From: Steinernema hermaphroditum
Lineage: Eukaryota; Nematoda; Chromadorea; Rhabditida; Steinernematidae
DNA: 64,000 bases
Direction: 5' to 3'
Assembly: GCA_030435675.1 (NCBI GenBank)
Contig: CM059622.1
Location: forward strand, 12,028,001-12,092,000
In this document: piece by piece, positions 9,988 to 19,701 of the stretch
Layout of the letters: the number at the start of each line of letters is the position of its first letter
Position numbering within the stretch: the stretch's first letter is position 1
Position numbers and translations under genes: made by a program
The notes under the pieces: model-generated
Told to the model about the DNA's origin: nothing
The model's input: the letters and a program-made list of their open reading frames with translations, nothing else
Database searches by the model: none

Positions 9988-10216
9988 ACCGCACTTCTTC
10001 GCAATTCTACAGCACTATATACCCTCATCCCTATCTTTTAACCTGCTTTTAGACCCTCTCATATGAGATGCTGCCGGTGCGGCCTACGTCACTGCACTAC
10101 ATGGCCATAGCTCTACTAATGTACAAAGTTTGAGCCAAATCGGCGTTTATCACTTGGGAACCCTCCCTTGTAAGTACAACAAGTCACAACAATTCACCAC
10201 TCCATCTAAGCTGAGT

Positions 10217-10345
10217 AATGCATTCGTCCTATACGCAAACGAGTCCCTGTAAAAGAGCCAACTTGAACTTCGAAGCATTGGGTTGGCGAAGCCTGTGAAC
10301 ATCTTTTGGTCCTCAATTCAACTTCAGGTTGGGCTTTACCGCTGC
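10217..10345 (-). pseudogene. Relic of lectin-gene exon 3
   Basis: On the minus strand this matches the part of exon 3 of the eight-CTLD gene around 5711-5835, including TTCGAAGCATT.GGTTGGCGAAGC and the GAGTCCCTGTAAAAGAGCCA block (plus orientation). It lacks the rest of the gene and passes straight into a promoter-like block at 10350. It is a deleted copy left by the duplication that also produced the second chemoreceptor gene. Confidence 0.8.
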
Positions 10346-10349
10346 TCCG

Positions 10350-10465
10350 TTTTATAGGATCCTAACAAACAGGCCAGCGAGCCCGCGAGCTTTTATATAA
10401 GATTTGTTACTCTGCCTAAACGAGCAACTCGTGATAAAAGCTGTTTATAGGGTTGGTCGGTACGA
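10350..10465. repeat. Duplicate of the lectin-gene promoter block
   Basis: TTTTATAGGATCCTAACAAACAGGCCA and, farther on, AACTCGTGATAAAAGCTG plus GGTTGGTCGG repeat the order found at 6655-6825. TATA-like and TGATAA motifs are retained although no lectin gene remains. Confidence 0.75.
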
Positions 10466-11086
10466 TAAGGAGTAGCTGCAAACAGCTTAGTAATTATGAT
10501 TCTTTCGGGATGTATGTTTGTGTGCTCTTCTCCTCTACTTCACAACTTTCTTTCATGAATCAAAAAAGGCGGCGCGGGACATGTCGTCAAACCTTCGAAC
10601 ACGACGGTGGACTTTCTATCCCTCGGGGCTTTCGGGGCGTTCCGGGCACAGAAGCGACTTTACAGCTCGCATCTGCTTCGGAGGGATGGGCCGTTTGTTC
10701 GCGAGTCGCGTCTTCGCGGATCCTGAGACCTTCGGATGGCTTCTCACGCAGCCGGATTCCCGTCATCGGCCATCTTGTTGTCAGCGGTGGTGGGACTGTG
10801 GCTTTCGGGTGTCCCAATTCCCTCTAAAAGCCGGAGATCTCATACGTGCCACAGGGTTTGTTTGCCTTGAGGCCGACCACACGCTCCGACGCCCCGACAC
10901 TCGACGCTCAGAGAGCGACCGAAGAACCGACCCCTGCTGCCGCGACACCACAACGCTCATGCTTTCGTCAAAAAGAAATTATGGTAAACAGGTGCTTTGA
11001 AAAATTCCGCCTTAATTGTGTATAAGAGACAGAGGCGCCTAGATAGAAGTCAGCTCCAGTCCTATAGTTCCAGTTATTGATGTGAC
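10466..11086. other. Intergenic, 5' flank of second chemoreceptor gene; GC-rich insert about 10560-10880
   Basis: No gene is supported despite open frames in the GC-rich stretch. Part (about 10800-10930) resembles 2640-2800 in inverted orientation. The last roughly 180 bp match the flank of copy 1 (7185-7432). Confidence 0.35.
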
Positions 11087-12085
11087 ATGAGCGATCAGTT
11101 AGAAGTGCTATATGGCACGGTGCTTGATGTCACCAGTGCTTTAGGAATTCCTATCAAACTGGTCTGTTTTTCTGTTGTCATTTGGCGAACTCCAAAGAGC
11201 ATGCGCTACACTTCATACTTCATCCTAAACGAAATGTTCTGGAACTTCCTCGGCAATGTTATGGGCTCGGTTGGTCATCCATTTCCTCTGATGCCAGTTA
11301 TTTGCTTCCGGCTCGATGGAATAATTACTGGATTACCAACTTCTGAATCACAAAGGCTCTTATTTCAGAGTATTATACTGGAATCAGCGATGAACTGTAC
11401 CATTGGTGTAATTACAACATTTCAGTTTCGATATATGGTCCTAGCTCATGGTACCAAACTTGCTCATATCCACAAGGTCTGGGGATATGTGTACTGTGCT
11501 TCATTACATGTACTAGGCTCTGCATCTTTTTTCTATATCTTTAATGCTTGGGCAATTGCTGTTGAGGATTACCCAGAAACACTGAATCTCGAAAATTACG
11601 ATAATTTATATTGCTTCCACCCAGACGGGCCATCCGCAGCGACCTTTTTTTATTTTGCCTTCGTGTGCTCCTTTGTGTGTGTGCTAATTCTGATTACTTT
11701 CGCATCTATGTGCGTTCTGGAGCTTAAGAGACAGGAGAAATTCATGCAGAAAGCAACGCTAGCCGCACAGCGAACTCTTCTCAGGAATCTCATGCTCATG
11801 ACCGCTGTTCCCGCCTTCCTTGGCGGCACTCCACTAGCGATTGCCATCTTCTTCATCTACTATCATGAAATCCCGTATGCGAGACAGATTGTCGCAATTT
11901 CGATTCTTGTGGTAGCAAACCATGGGACAGTTTACGGTATACTAACGTTGTGCCTGTTTTCATCGTATCGAAAAGCAGTCAAGGAGTTTGTACGGTGGCC
12001 ACTGTTGAAGTTGAATAGACTCCTGCCCAAGAATTGGCAGATGCACAGTCAGACATGGGCTATCAAAGTGACAGCTGTCTCGTAA
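11087..12085 (+). CDS. Serpentine 7TM chemoreceptor, intronless (copy 2)
   Basis: 332 aa, the same length as copy 1 at 7433-8431, with differences scattered through TM segments and loops. A long stretch around SMRYTSYFILNEMFWNFLGN up to CFRLDGII is identical or almost so. Identical features are MSDQLE start, SMCVLELKRQEKFMQKATL loop, and NHGT.YGILTLCLFSSYR tail. The flanks are also duplicated, so this is a segmental duplication. An intact frame in both copies suggests both are still functional. Expected role: plasma-membrane chemosensory receptor. Subfamily (Srh/Sri-like) unresolved. Confidence 0.85.
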   Translation: MSDQLEVLYGTVLDVTSALGIPIKLVCFSVVIWRTPKSMRYTSYFILNEMFWNFLGNVMGSVGHPFPLMPVICFRLDGIITGLPTSESQRLLFQSIILESAMNCTIGVITTFQFRYMVLAHGTKLAHIHKVWGYVYCASLHVLGSASFFYIFNAWAIAVEDYPETLNLENYDNLYCFHPDGPSAATFFYFAFVCSFVCVLILITFASMCVLELKRQEKFMQKATLAAQRTLLRNLMLMTAVPAFLGGTPLAIAIFFIYYHEIPYARQIVAISILVVANHGTVYGILTLCLFSSYRKAVKEFVRWPLLKLNRLLPKNWQMHSQTWAIKVTAVS

Positions 12086-12126
12086 ATCGCCATATAAACT
12101 TGGGTGCGTTTCGTGATGTTAACTTG

Positions 12127-12132
12127 AATAAA
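12127..12132 (+). terminator. Poly(A) signal of chemoreceptor copy 2
   Basis: AATAAA 42 nt after the stop, in the same context as copy 1. Confidence 0.6.
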
Positions 12133-12552
12133 ATTTGTGATGGTGAAGCCAAAACGTTCTATTCAAAGCGAAGGACAAACCATTGGGTTGCGGCAAGATG
12201 GGCCACTTGGTAAACATCCGTTGATATCGGCGACACATCGCATTCAGTTAGTTGTGTGGTAGTTGTGCCAACTAGTCGCACCACAACCCCATTTTCAATC
12301 GAGTGCTGAGCAATAAGAAACCTTTAATTTTATAGGTGCAATAAACAAGAGTAGTAGAAGTGCACCTTTGTTGTCGTGTGTGCGCTTATCGCCAAACAAT
12401 CGCCACAAACATGTCTTTCTGTGCTGACGTTGTCATTGTTCGTACGGATGATCCTTGCGCTTTGTAATGATTACAATAAAGAACAAACGGGGCAACTTTT
12501 CCCTTCTCGTCAGTTTGTTTTCATTCCAATCTCTATCATTTCCTCTGTCGAC
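12133..12552. other. Intergenic between receptor copies 2 and 3
   Basis: No separate gene seen. The reading frame of the third receptor stays open upstream to 12376, but the sequence there does not resemble the N-termini of the paralogues. Confidence 0.4.
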
Positions 12553-13557
12553 ATGAACGAACCTCTGTCCATCGTATACAGCGAATTTCTCAATATTACT
12601 TCTGCGTGTAGCATTGTCGTAAAAGTGACATGTTTCGCAGTTATTATATTCCGTACGCCAAAATATATGCGTAATATATCGTACTGTATCTTAAACGAAA
12701 TGTTCTGGAACTTTTTCGGCAATGTACTTTGTGCTTTTGCCCATGTCTATCCACTGATGCCTGCCACCTGCTTCCGAATGGAAGGACTTATAGCTCAGTT
12801 TCTGAAAACAGAAAGGCAGCGGCACCTCTATCTGTATCTTATAGTATCCACCGTCCTCAACTGTGGGATTGGACTTATCACGACTTTTCAATTTCGATAT
12901 ATGGTTCTTGCACACCGCGACAAGGTTGAACGAATACATGGTGCCTGGGCGTGGGTATATTGCGCTATTCTACATCTTGTTTCCTCTTTCACACTGTTCT
13001 ATTTCATGGATAACTGGGCAGTTCCGGTGAGCAGATACACAAATCCAGAAGTGTTGGAAGCTCTCGGATACATGAACAGTACATATACCATGGAAAACAC
13101 ATTCTGCTACCACCCACAGGGACCATCCGCGGCGAATCTATTTTACTTTACATTTGGAGCTTTCGTTCTATGTATTATTCTGCTGATAATATTTGTTGTT
13201 TTATGTTTGCTTGCAATCAGGAAGCACGAACAGCTTGCCCAGAAGAAGACCTTGTCTACCCAGCGTATTATTTTGAAGAATTTGATACTTACAACATCGA
13301 TTCCTATTTTCCTCGGAGGTGTCCCATTTTTGAGTGTTATATTCTTCGTCTACCATGGTGAATTGCCGTATGCTAGAATTTTCGTCATATCTTTCATATT
13401 GATCACACTTAATCACGGAACGGTGCATGGGATATTCACCCTATGCCTATTTGTCTCATATCGACGCGCTATCGGAGATTGCCTCAGATGGTTGCGTGAG
13501 TTGTTGCTTGGAGCATGTTCGAAGAATGTTATACAAGTGAAGAGAATTGCCCAATAA
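12553..13557 (+). CDS. Serpentine 7TM chemoreceptor, intronless (divergent third member)
   Basis: 334 aa from MNEPLSIVYSEFLN. It shares RTPKYMR, ILNEMFWNFFGN, PLMPATCFRMEG, LITTFQFRYMVLAH and NHGTVHGIFTLCLFVSYRRA with copies 1 and 2. An ATG at 12376 is in frame and would add 59 residues; I prefer 12553 because it aligns with the paralogous starts. The TAA stop overlaps an AATAAA (13553-13558), so either the 3'UTR is extremely short or another signal is used. Predicted to be a sensory-neuron chemoreceptor. It is older than the copy 1/copy 2 duplication. Confidence 0.85.
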   Translation: MNEPLSIVYSEFLNITSACSIVVKVTCFAVIIFRTPKYMRNISYCILNEMFWNFFGNVLCAFAHVYPLMPATCFRMEGLIAQFLKTERQRHLYLYLIVSTVLNCGIGLITTFQFRYMVLAHRDKVERIHGAWAWVYCAILHLVSSFTLFYFMDNWAVPVSRYTNPEVLEALGYMNSTYTMENTFCYHPQGPSAANLFYFTFGAFVLCIILLIIFVVLCLLAIRKHEQLAQKKTLSTQRIILKNLILTTSIPIFLGGVPFLSVIFFVYHGELPYARIFVISFILITLNHGTVHGIFTLCLFVSYRRAIGDCLRWLRELLLGACSKNVIQVKRIAQ

Positions 13558-13558
13558 A

Positions 13559-14679
13559 GTCGCCAACTTCAAACATGACTTTACATTCTGCAACGCAAAA
13601 CTTCCGATTCTAAACGGGCAGCTATGCGCACTCTGCCAAGAGTGTCAGAGTGACAGAATCGCCAAAACCGATCGGCATGTGATTCCCTTGTCAGCAGAAC
13701 CGACCACGCCACGCGGTTTCTCTAGCACAACTCAATATACTCCGCAGGTTTCCGACGTTCAAGCCTGAATCTCACTCACACGAACCGAGACCACTGCAGC
13801 TTTTCGCAGTCGGCGACAGACAAGTGGGAGCCGCTCCAATATTAATTGCATTTCCAGAAGCAATAGTCGTTGTCACCAGCCCATGGCTTGATTGGCTTTC
13901 TGCTCATTCCTCTAGGGATTTGAGGTTTTGTCATTCGACTGAAAACGCTGCTGTTGAAAACACTGAAAACTAGACCAAGGCTGGGAATGCACATTAGAAT
14001 CGAGTGTTGTTTACCTCCTGGGTTGTTTGCATCACAGATTCATTTACTCCTGAATCAATCGCATTCACCATGCAAGATATCTGCGAATAACTAATGTAAA
14101 GTGCGTTTTAATGTTCGTACGATGAGTCATTAAACTTAAAGTACATTACAAGGATTGGAAGTAATAGTTTTCTTTTTCTCCACAATCAGTAATTATGTAA
14201 TTAGTAATTAGTTCACTGTGGACCGGGTAGTGAACGTGGACCGGGCAGTCCAGTAGAACTTTATGAACAGTTGTAGCGAGAGTTGTTGAAAGAGTGAATC
14301 TTCCGCATAAACAAACAGCGATCTAAGCATAGCAACGTGCTGATCAGGAAAGACGCCTGAATTGCTTCGACAAATCGCTGAAGCAATTTGGTAAGTCAGC
14401 TCCCGAACACAGTTTTGAGCAGCCACCGGAACGAACGACGATCGAATTGCTGAAGAGCGCTTGGGCGAAGATATTGTATGTTCAATATGATCAAAAAGTA
14501 AAGCGGTGCCATTTCTTGGATGCGCCAGTTGGATTAGAAAACCCCAATAAACAGTCAAATTCTTTGTGCGACTGCTCAGTCTCCTTTGTGGATGGTGGGA
14601 TAGATCACTATTCGAATTATTCGGTGTTTTTAAAACGTCAACATGCTGTTGAAAAACAGTTTGCAACACGCGCGGGACG
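13559..14679. other. Long intergenic stretch
   Basis: Open frames up to 153 codons occur (for example minus strand 14208-14669) but show no family motif, no start context and no splice pattern I recognise. Two short direct repeats (GTGGACCGGG) lie at about 14217 and 14235. No gene supported. Confidence 0.3.
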
Positions 14680-14682
14680 CAA

Positions 14683-14742
14683 ATGTCCGGGACGCAGTTG
14701 TCCGGGACGCAAATGTCCGGGACGCAAAAGTCCGGACACCTT
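14683..14742 (+). repeat. 15-bp minisatellite (GGGACGCAAATGTCC), four units
   Basis: Four tandem units with small changes (GCAGTTGTCC, GCAAAAGTCC). The core GCAAATGTCC is shared with the inverted units at 9046-9075, which suggests related element ends. Confidence 0.8.
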
Positions 14743-14997
14743 TGCAGCTACGACACTTCTGCCCAAACGCGGGAACACTGAACGCGTATTACAGCTGAAC
14801 ATGATACGCAGTGTAGTAAACTGCTCAGTAAAAACTGCACAAATTTATTTACACTTTTGAAGTATTGATCATCCGATAAGCACGTGATAGCTCGGAAAAG
14901 CGAGGTCGCGTGCTTCCGTTAGGAATCAAATATCGCTTTATCTCACCGTTTTATTGATTATATCTCCATCAACGAGACACGAATCCTCCGAATAATT

Positions 14998-16586
14998 ATG
15001 ATTCGCTATGTCGTATTGACTGTTTCACTGTCATGCTTGACATTAGTCGTTGCCAATGGAGCATTGTTTGAGTTCGCTCTTATCTGCATCAGAAAAGAGG
15101 CGAAGAAAGGTGGGTGTACTCGTTGTGTTTTTGAAAATCAGTTGCCATATGTTTAGACCCTCAAGTACACAGCTTTAACTCTTACCAGGAAAGCCTGTTG
15201 TTGGCCGCGACAGCTGTAGGCTGTATACTCGGAACCTATCCTTCAGTAAAACTGTTCGACTGGATCGGCTTCAAAGATAGTTTCACGGTGTTGGGACTGG
15301 CTTCGGGTGTTGCAAACATTGGCGTCTTTGTATTCAAGCAGAATTTTCTTGTGCTTCTTGCTGATCAGTTGCTACAGGTAAGGAAACATACAAACCCAGT
15401 GGCATTGGTTAAATGTTTGAGGGCGCAAGCCTGGCATTTTGCTTTCTGGCTCTCGGAATCATTCCCTCTGCTTGTGCCCAGTATAATAATATTGGCCTCT
15501 TCGCATCGATTCTCTCTTGCAGCCTACAGGTTCGCCCCTGCCTTCTTTGTTGATATTAGATGATCTTAGCTCGGGCCATGCATCATCATGCCAACATGCG
15601 GTTTTCTGTGCTCTTCGCAGTATGGTTGGACAGGAGCTTATTTCCTCTTTGGACTTGTCACAATTGTGCTCTTCATAGTCTTCTTCTTTGTCTACGATTT
15701 CAGTCCAAACATAAGGTGCGCTTTAATACTGACCTTACGTAGACTGGCCTACCTGACAGATCATCGCAGAATGCTTCTCTGCCACACAACAACACCGACC
15801 TTCACAACAGCGACGGCCAGAATGTACCATATCGCATGATATTTACGTCTGCGTCGTTCTGGGGAATAATGTTTGTTGCCTTTGGCGACACTGTCGGCTA
15901 TCAGATGTTTTTGTTGTACGGACCAATTTACATACACAAGGTTTTCGATGTCATGGTTCACTTAAACCCGAAAACATTTCAGGTTCTTCGATTCAACGTT
16001 ACCAACACAGGCATATTGACCGCTTTGCCACATCTATCGTCAATGGTGGTGAAGGCAGCAGGCGGAGTCGTGCTGGATAGATCAACCTGCATTGATGAAG
16101 CGCTTAAAGTCACACTGTACATATCTCTATCGGAAGCCCTGATGGCTGCGGGTTTCGCTGGACTCATCCCGTCATCTCGACACATGGCGTCTCTCGGAGA
16201 GGCACTGCTGATAGCGCTCACTGTGTTCGCTGGGCTTGCCTTCGTCGGGCTCATGAGCGCTAGTCGAATTGTAAGTGTGTCTATACGTAGAACGCTCACA
16301 CGATATTCAGATAGCTCGACAATACACCTACGTTTTCACAGCGGCTCTTGCAATTCAAGACAGCTTGGCGGGACTATTCGTACCTGGAATTGTGGCGCTC
16401 CTGGCGCCGAACTACGAAGATCACGAAGTACGTTGTTCTTCAAATATGAATCTCCCTCAAAATGGGACATTTTAGTGGAATGACGTGTTTTATTCCATTG
16501 TTGGACTTCTCATCGCCGCAAACGTTATGTTCTTACTAATGACTCGGATGAGGCCAGCCAAGTGGACAATGACTCAGTTGCCTTGA
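14998..16586 (+). CDS. MFS transporter, SLC17 (anion/phosphate)-like, 8 exons
   Basis: Exons 14998-15109, 15157-15377, 15422-15529, 15570-15715, 15811-15940, 15983-16270, 16311-16427 and 16476-16586. They total 1233 nt (410 aa plus TGA). The N-terminal helix plus GALFEFALICI matches the nematode SLC17-type MFS pattern. GTYPSVKLFDWIGF sits where MFS motif A is expected, after TM2. The central loop ends VPYR.IFTSASFWG, and the C-terminus is MRPAKWTMTQLP. Predicted to be a multi-pass membrane symporter for organic anions or phosphate; substrate unknown. The exon 4-5 junction is the weak point: I used the acceptor at 15809-15810 because it restores frame. A nearer acceptor would leave a 27-nt intron and a frameshift. 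Exons 2, 3, 6, 7 and 8 match the next gene in length (221, 108, 288, 117, 111 nt). Confidence 0.8.
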
Positions 16587-17474
16587 TCTTCGTGACATCA
16601 AAACAAATCTATATTTTTCGTTTGGTACAAGCAAAAACATTATCCAACGTGAATTGTGACCATAAAATGATCTGACAAAACAGGCGAAATAATCCCAGAC
16701 CACCCTCCGATGGAACAATTAAGTACAAACTAAGGGAATTACTGGGTTCTACACGAGTGTGCCGCCGAATGCACAAACTCTTTGTGCCATTATAATATGT
16801 GCTTCACGGTGTGCAGCTACTAAACGCTTCGGCACCTCATCGGTCTTACGGGATGGTCCTCAGCTTCTGAAGTGTCTTCGTATAGATTGACGACGCGGCA
16901 GACTTGCACTCGCTGTAATCCAAGCTTCTTTGTAATTCATTGCGATTTTGGGAAAGCGACTTAAGGCGACAGCGAATCACGAATATGAAGGACTAAGTTC
17001 GCTTCATAATCCACGAAAAAGTAATTACTTACACGTCCAGTGCAAGAATCATGTTTTTATGCAGCTTTCACAGTCCACTGCCTTTGTAGAACTTTATGTA
17101 CGACCTACCTCATGTGCGCACTTCAGAACTTTGTACACACCTTGTACATATACTAGCAGCAATTTACCTTTCAAAGCAAAAGCAAATACGATTACCGATT
17201 GGTGATAATTTATGGTAAACATATTGTTGTTTGTTAAACGATGAAAATCAGATCGTAAGGCACCAGAAGCAAGGCAAAACAAAACCACTGCCAGGCTACC
17301 CGTCATTGGCGACAGCGTCGTCCATGGCAGAGATCCTTCTAGAAATAAATTAATTTCAGTGTATCAAAGCTCAATCGCCGATAATCGTTCCCTTTGATTG
17401 TACCTGTGTAAACATACGCGGGTATTCCCTGTTTTGACGGCTTTCCCGTACCTAAAATTGGCAGAGTCAATGTG
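16587..17474. other. Intergenic between MFS genes
   Basis: AT-rich, no exon-like frame or repeat recognised. It contains the promoter of the second MFS gene by position only. Confidence 0.4.
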
Positions 17475-19160
17475 ATGTTGAGCTACGTAACACTGACGCT
17501 ATCTCTTATTTGCCTTACTCTCATCGTTGCCAATGCGGCCCTCTTCGAATTTACCGTAATCTGCATGAAAGATGGTAAGCTTTGTATGAACTATCTTGAC
17601 GGTACCGCACTTATCATAGATGACCACAATCTTCGATTCTCATCTTATGAACAAGGCCTTCTTCTGGGCGTAATTGCCGTGGGATGCATGTTTGGTACGT
17701 ACCCATCGATAAAGCTGTTCGACACGATTGGATTTAACAACTGCTTCACACTGATGGGGCTGCTTTCGGCCATTGGAACTTTGATTGTGCCGTTCTTCGG
17801 GCACAACTTTTATGTTATTCTTCTCGATCAACTCGTACAAGTACGCGATAGTCACTGGCAGTCGACAGTCACACGTTTATAACGTGTCGTTTGTAGGGAA
17901 TTGCTTTGGCTGCTGCTTTTCTAGCGCTTGGAGTGATTCCGGCAGTGGTCGGCGACTACAATCAGAAGGGCTTCTTTGCATCGATTTTGACTTGTAGCAT
18001 GCAAGTAGGTACTCTAACGCATTCTTCCTATTTTAGGGTCTTGTCTTTACTGACACAAAAGAAGTATCTTTCAGCTAGGGCCTTTTATGGTTATGCCCGT
18101 TTCCGGATGTCTGTGCTCGTCTCACCTAGGCTCACCTAGGCAGGTTCCTATGTCCTTTTTGCTATTTTGACGCTGGTAGCTTTTATTCTGTTCTTCTTCG
18201 TGTATGGAAGGTTCACTGAGAGGAAAAGGTATACTTATTCTGCAAGAAGATCAATTGTCAGTTGTGTCTTAGATCATGTCTTATCAAGGGATCGTATCCC
18301 GATATCACGGCTCTTCAGGACGAAAATGCCAATGACAAAGGTCACAGCGTGCCTTATCGATCGATTTTTACATCAGCTTCTTTTTGGGGACTCATGTTTG
18401 TCGATTTTGGCGACACATGCGGTTATCAGCTGTTTATGTTCTATGGCCCCACATATCTTAACAAGGTAATTCTTGATCCACGCAGCAACATTTTGTGCTC
18501 TAGGTCCTCAGCTACGAAGTGAGGGAAACCGGATTCTTCGCAGCACTTCCGCATTTGTTGTCGATGGCAACAAAGACGGCCGGCGGCTTTCTGCTCGATC
18601 GAGCGACGTGTGTGGGCGAAGGAACGAGGGCGACGCTGTTTATCGCCGTTTCGGAAGTTGTCATGATGTTCTGTTTTGCCGTTCTCAGTTTTGTGACCGC
18701 CGGAATGGCGTTCGTAGGCCAAGCGATGCTCAACGTCCTGACTGTCTTCAGCGGGCTAGCTTTCATTGGGCTAGTGAGCGGAAGTCAGATTGTGAGTACT
18801 TCTTTTGTGACACACTTTGAATGCAATTAGACTAAAAAGCAAACCAGTTTATAGAAAATACACCTGAGAAATGGATCTACTTTTTAGGTCGGGCAGCAGT
18901 ACACGTATGTGCTGACGACGGCCATAGCAGTGCAAGATAGCCTGGCCGGGTTGGTTGTCCCTGCAATGGTAGCTTTGATTGCGCCTAATTATGAAGAAGC
19001 TGAGGCAAGTTCATCTGTATTTATTTTGTAATACAGTTAGAACTTCTAGTGGCGCACAGTGTTCTTGTATCTGACCGCGATGCTGATGGTTACTGTTAGC
19101 CTCTTTTTGGCTTTAACAAGGATGAAGCCTGCTAGGTGGACTATGACACAACTGAAGTAA
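17475..19160 (+). pseudogene. MFS transporter, SLC17-like, frameshifted tandem copy
   Basis: Exons 17475-17574, 17620-17840, 17897-18004, 18075-18228, 18273-18465, 18504-18791, 18888-19004 and 19050-19160. Protein motifs parallel the previous gene: FTVICM, GTYPSIKLFD.IGF, VPYRSIFTSASFWG and a MKPARWTMTQLK end. Exon 4 is 154 nt. A duplicated 10-mer CTCACCTAGG at about 18119-18138 adds 5 nt relative to the length that keeps frame (149). Reading through it gives an early TGA, while the correct downstream frame (AGSYVLFAILTL) is intact after it. Every other exon is in frame, so the lesion is recent or an assembly error. The last intron uses a GC donor (19005). Without the insertion the product would be about 428 aa. 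Confidence 0.75.
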
Positions 19161-19179
19161 ACTTGCGCATCGGTATTTT

Positions 19180-19185
19180 AATAAA
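19180..19185 (+). terminator. Poly(A) signal of second MFS copy
   Basis: AATAAA, 20 nt after the TAA at 19158-19160. Confidence 0.55.
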
Positions 19186-19699
19186 TTTTACCTCCTTGCT
19201 TTCGTTTTGTTATGTTCGATGTTATTAAATAAACTGTGATGGATGCTTGTTGTGCGAAGAACCACGGGCAGACAAGTGAGTTCTGCGTGTGGCGCAAACT
19301 TCAGAGGAAGTCTGTTTGAAAGTTAACTCCAGAGCGTATCTCTCAAATTGGCATGCCTGTTCCTTTGGCATGATTCGGACAATTGCAATTAAAAATAAGG
19401 GCTCTTGAGCTGTCATTCTCTGATTCTCAGAAATGAGCACTAAAAACGTACACAACAAAAAACAAGCACTTAACGTGAAGACATGAAGCCGCTCGCTTGT
19501 GACATTAACGACATCTAAATGTTTCCGATGTTCAGGAAAAGCTATTACGCTATTAAATTTTTGCTATGCAGTAACAAACGAAGCTCAAATTAGAAATTTC
19601 CGGCGATTATAGCAGCAATTTTTTGTGATTCATGTGCTTGTGGACACTGGCGTCTATTCTATCGGTAGAGAACGCGCTACTACGGTGTGCTCTTTTTGA
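19186..19699. other. Intergenic before mariner element
   Basis: AT-rich. No gene or repeat recognised. Confidence 0.4.
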
Positions 19700-19701
19700 T
19701 A

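Larger units (their letters stand above)
9101..10171. mobile_element. Fold-back element: 331-bp inverted arms around a 409-bp spacer
   Basis: The arm at 9101-9431 is matched in reverse complement by 9841-10171, with equal lengths and only scattered mismatches. The outer edges are ACAAGGGAGGG and CCCTCCCTTGT. Each arm contains a tRNA-like block with A-box and B-box sequences. The spacer (9432-9840) holds a short open frame with an AN1-type zinc-finger signature. No transposase and no convincing target-site duplication was seen. The element sits in the interval between duplicated chemoreceptor genes. It could be a fold-back or MITE-type DNA element, or an inverted duplication of a tRNA-derived SINE. 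Confidence 0.75.

Noticed and set aside
14208..14669. 153-codon minus-strand frame as a gene
   Set aside because: No recognisable motif, no splice or poly(A) context, and a competing frame on the other strand.
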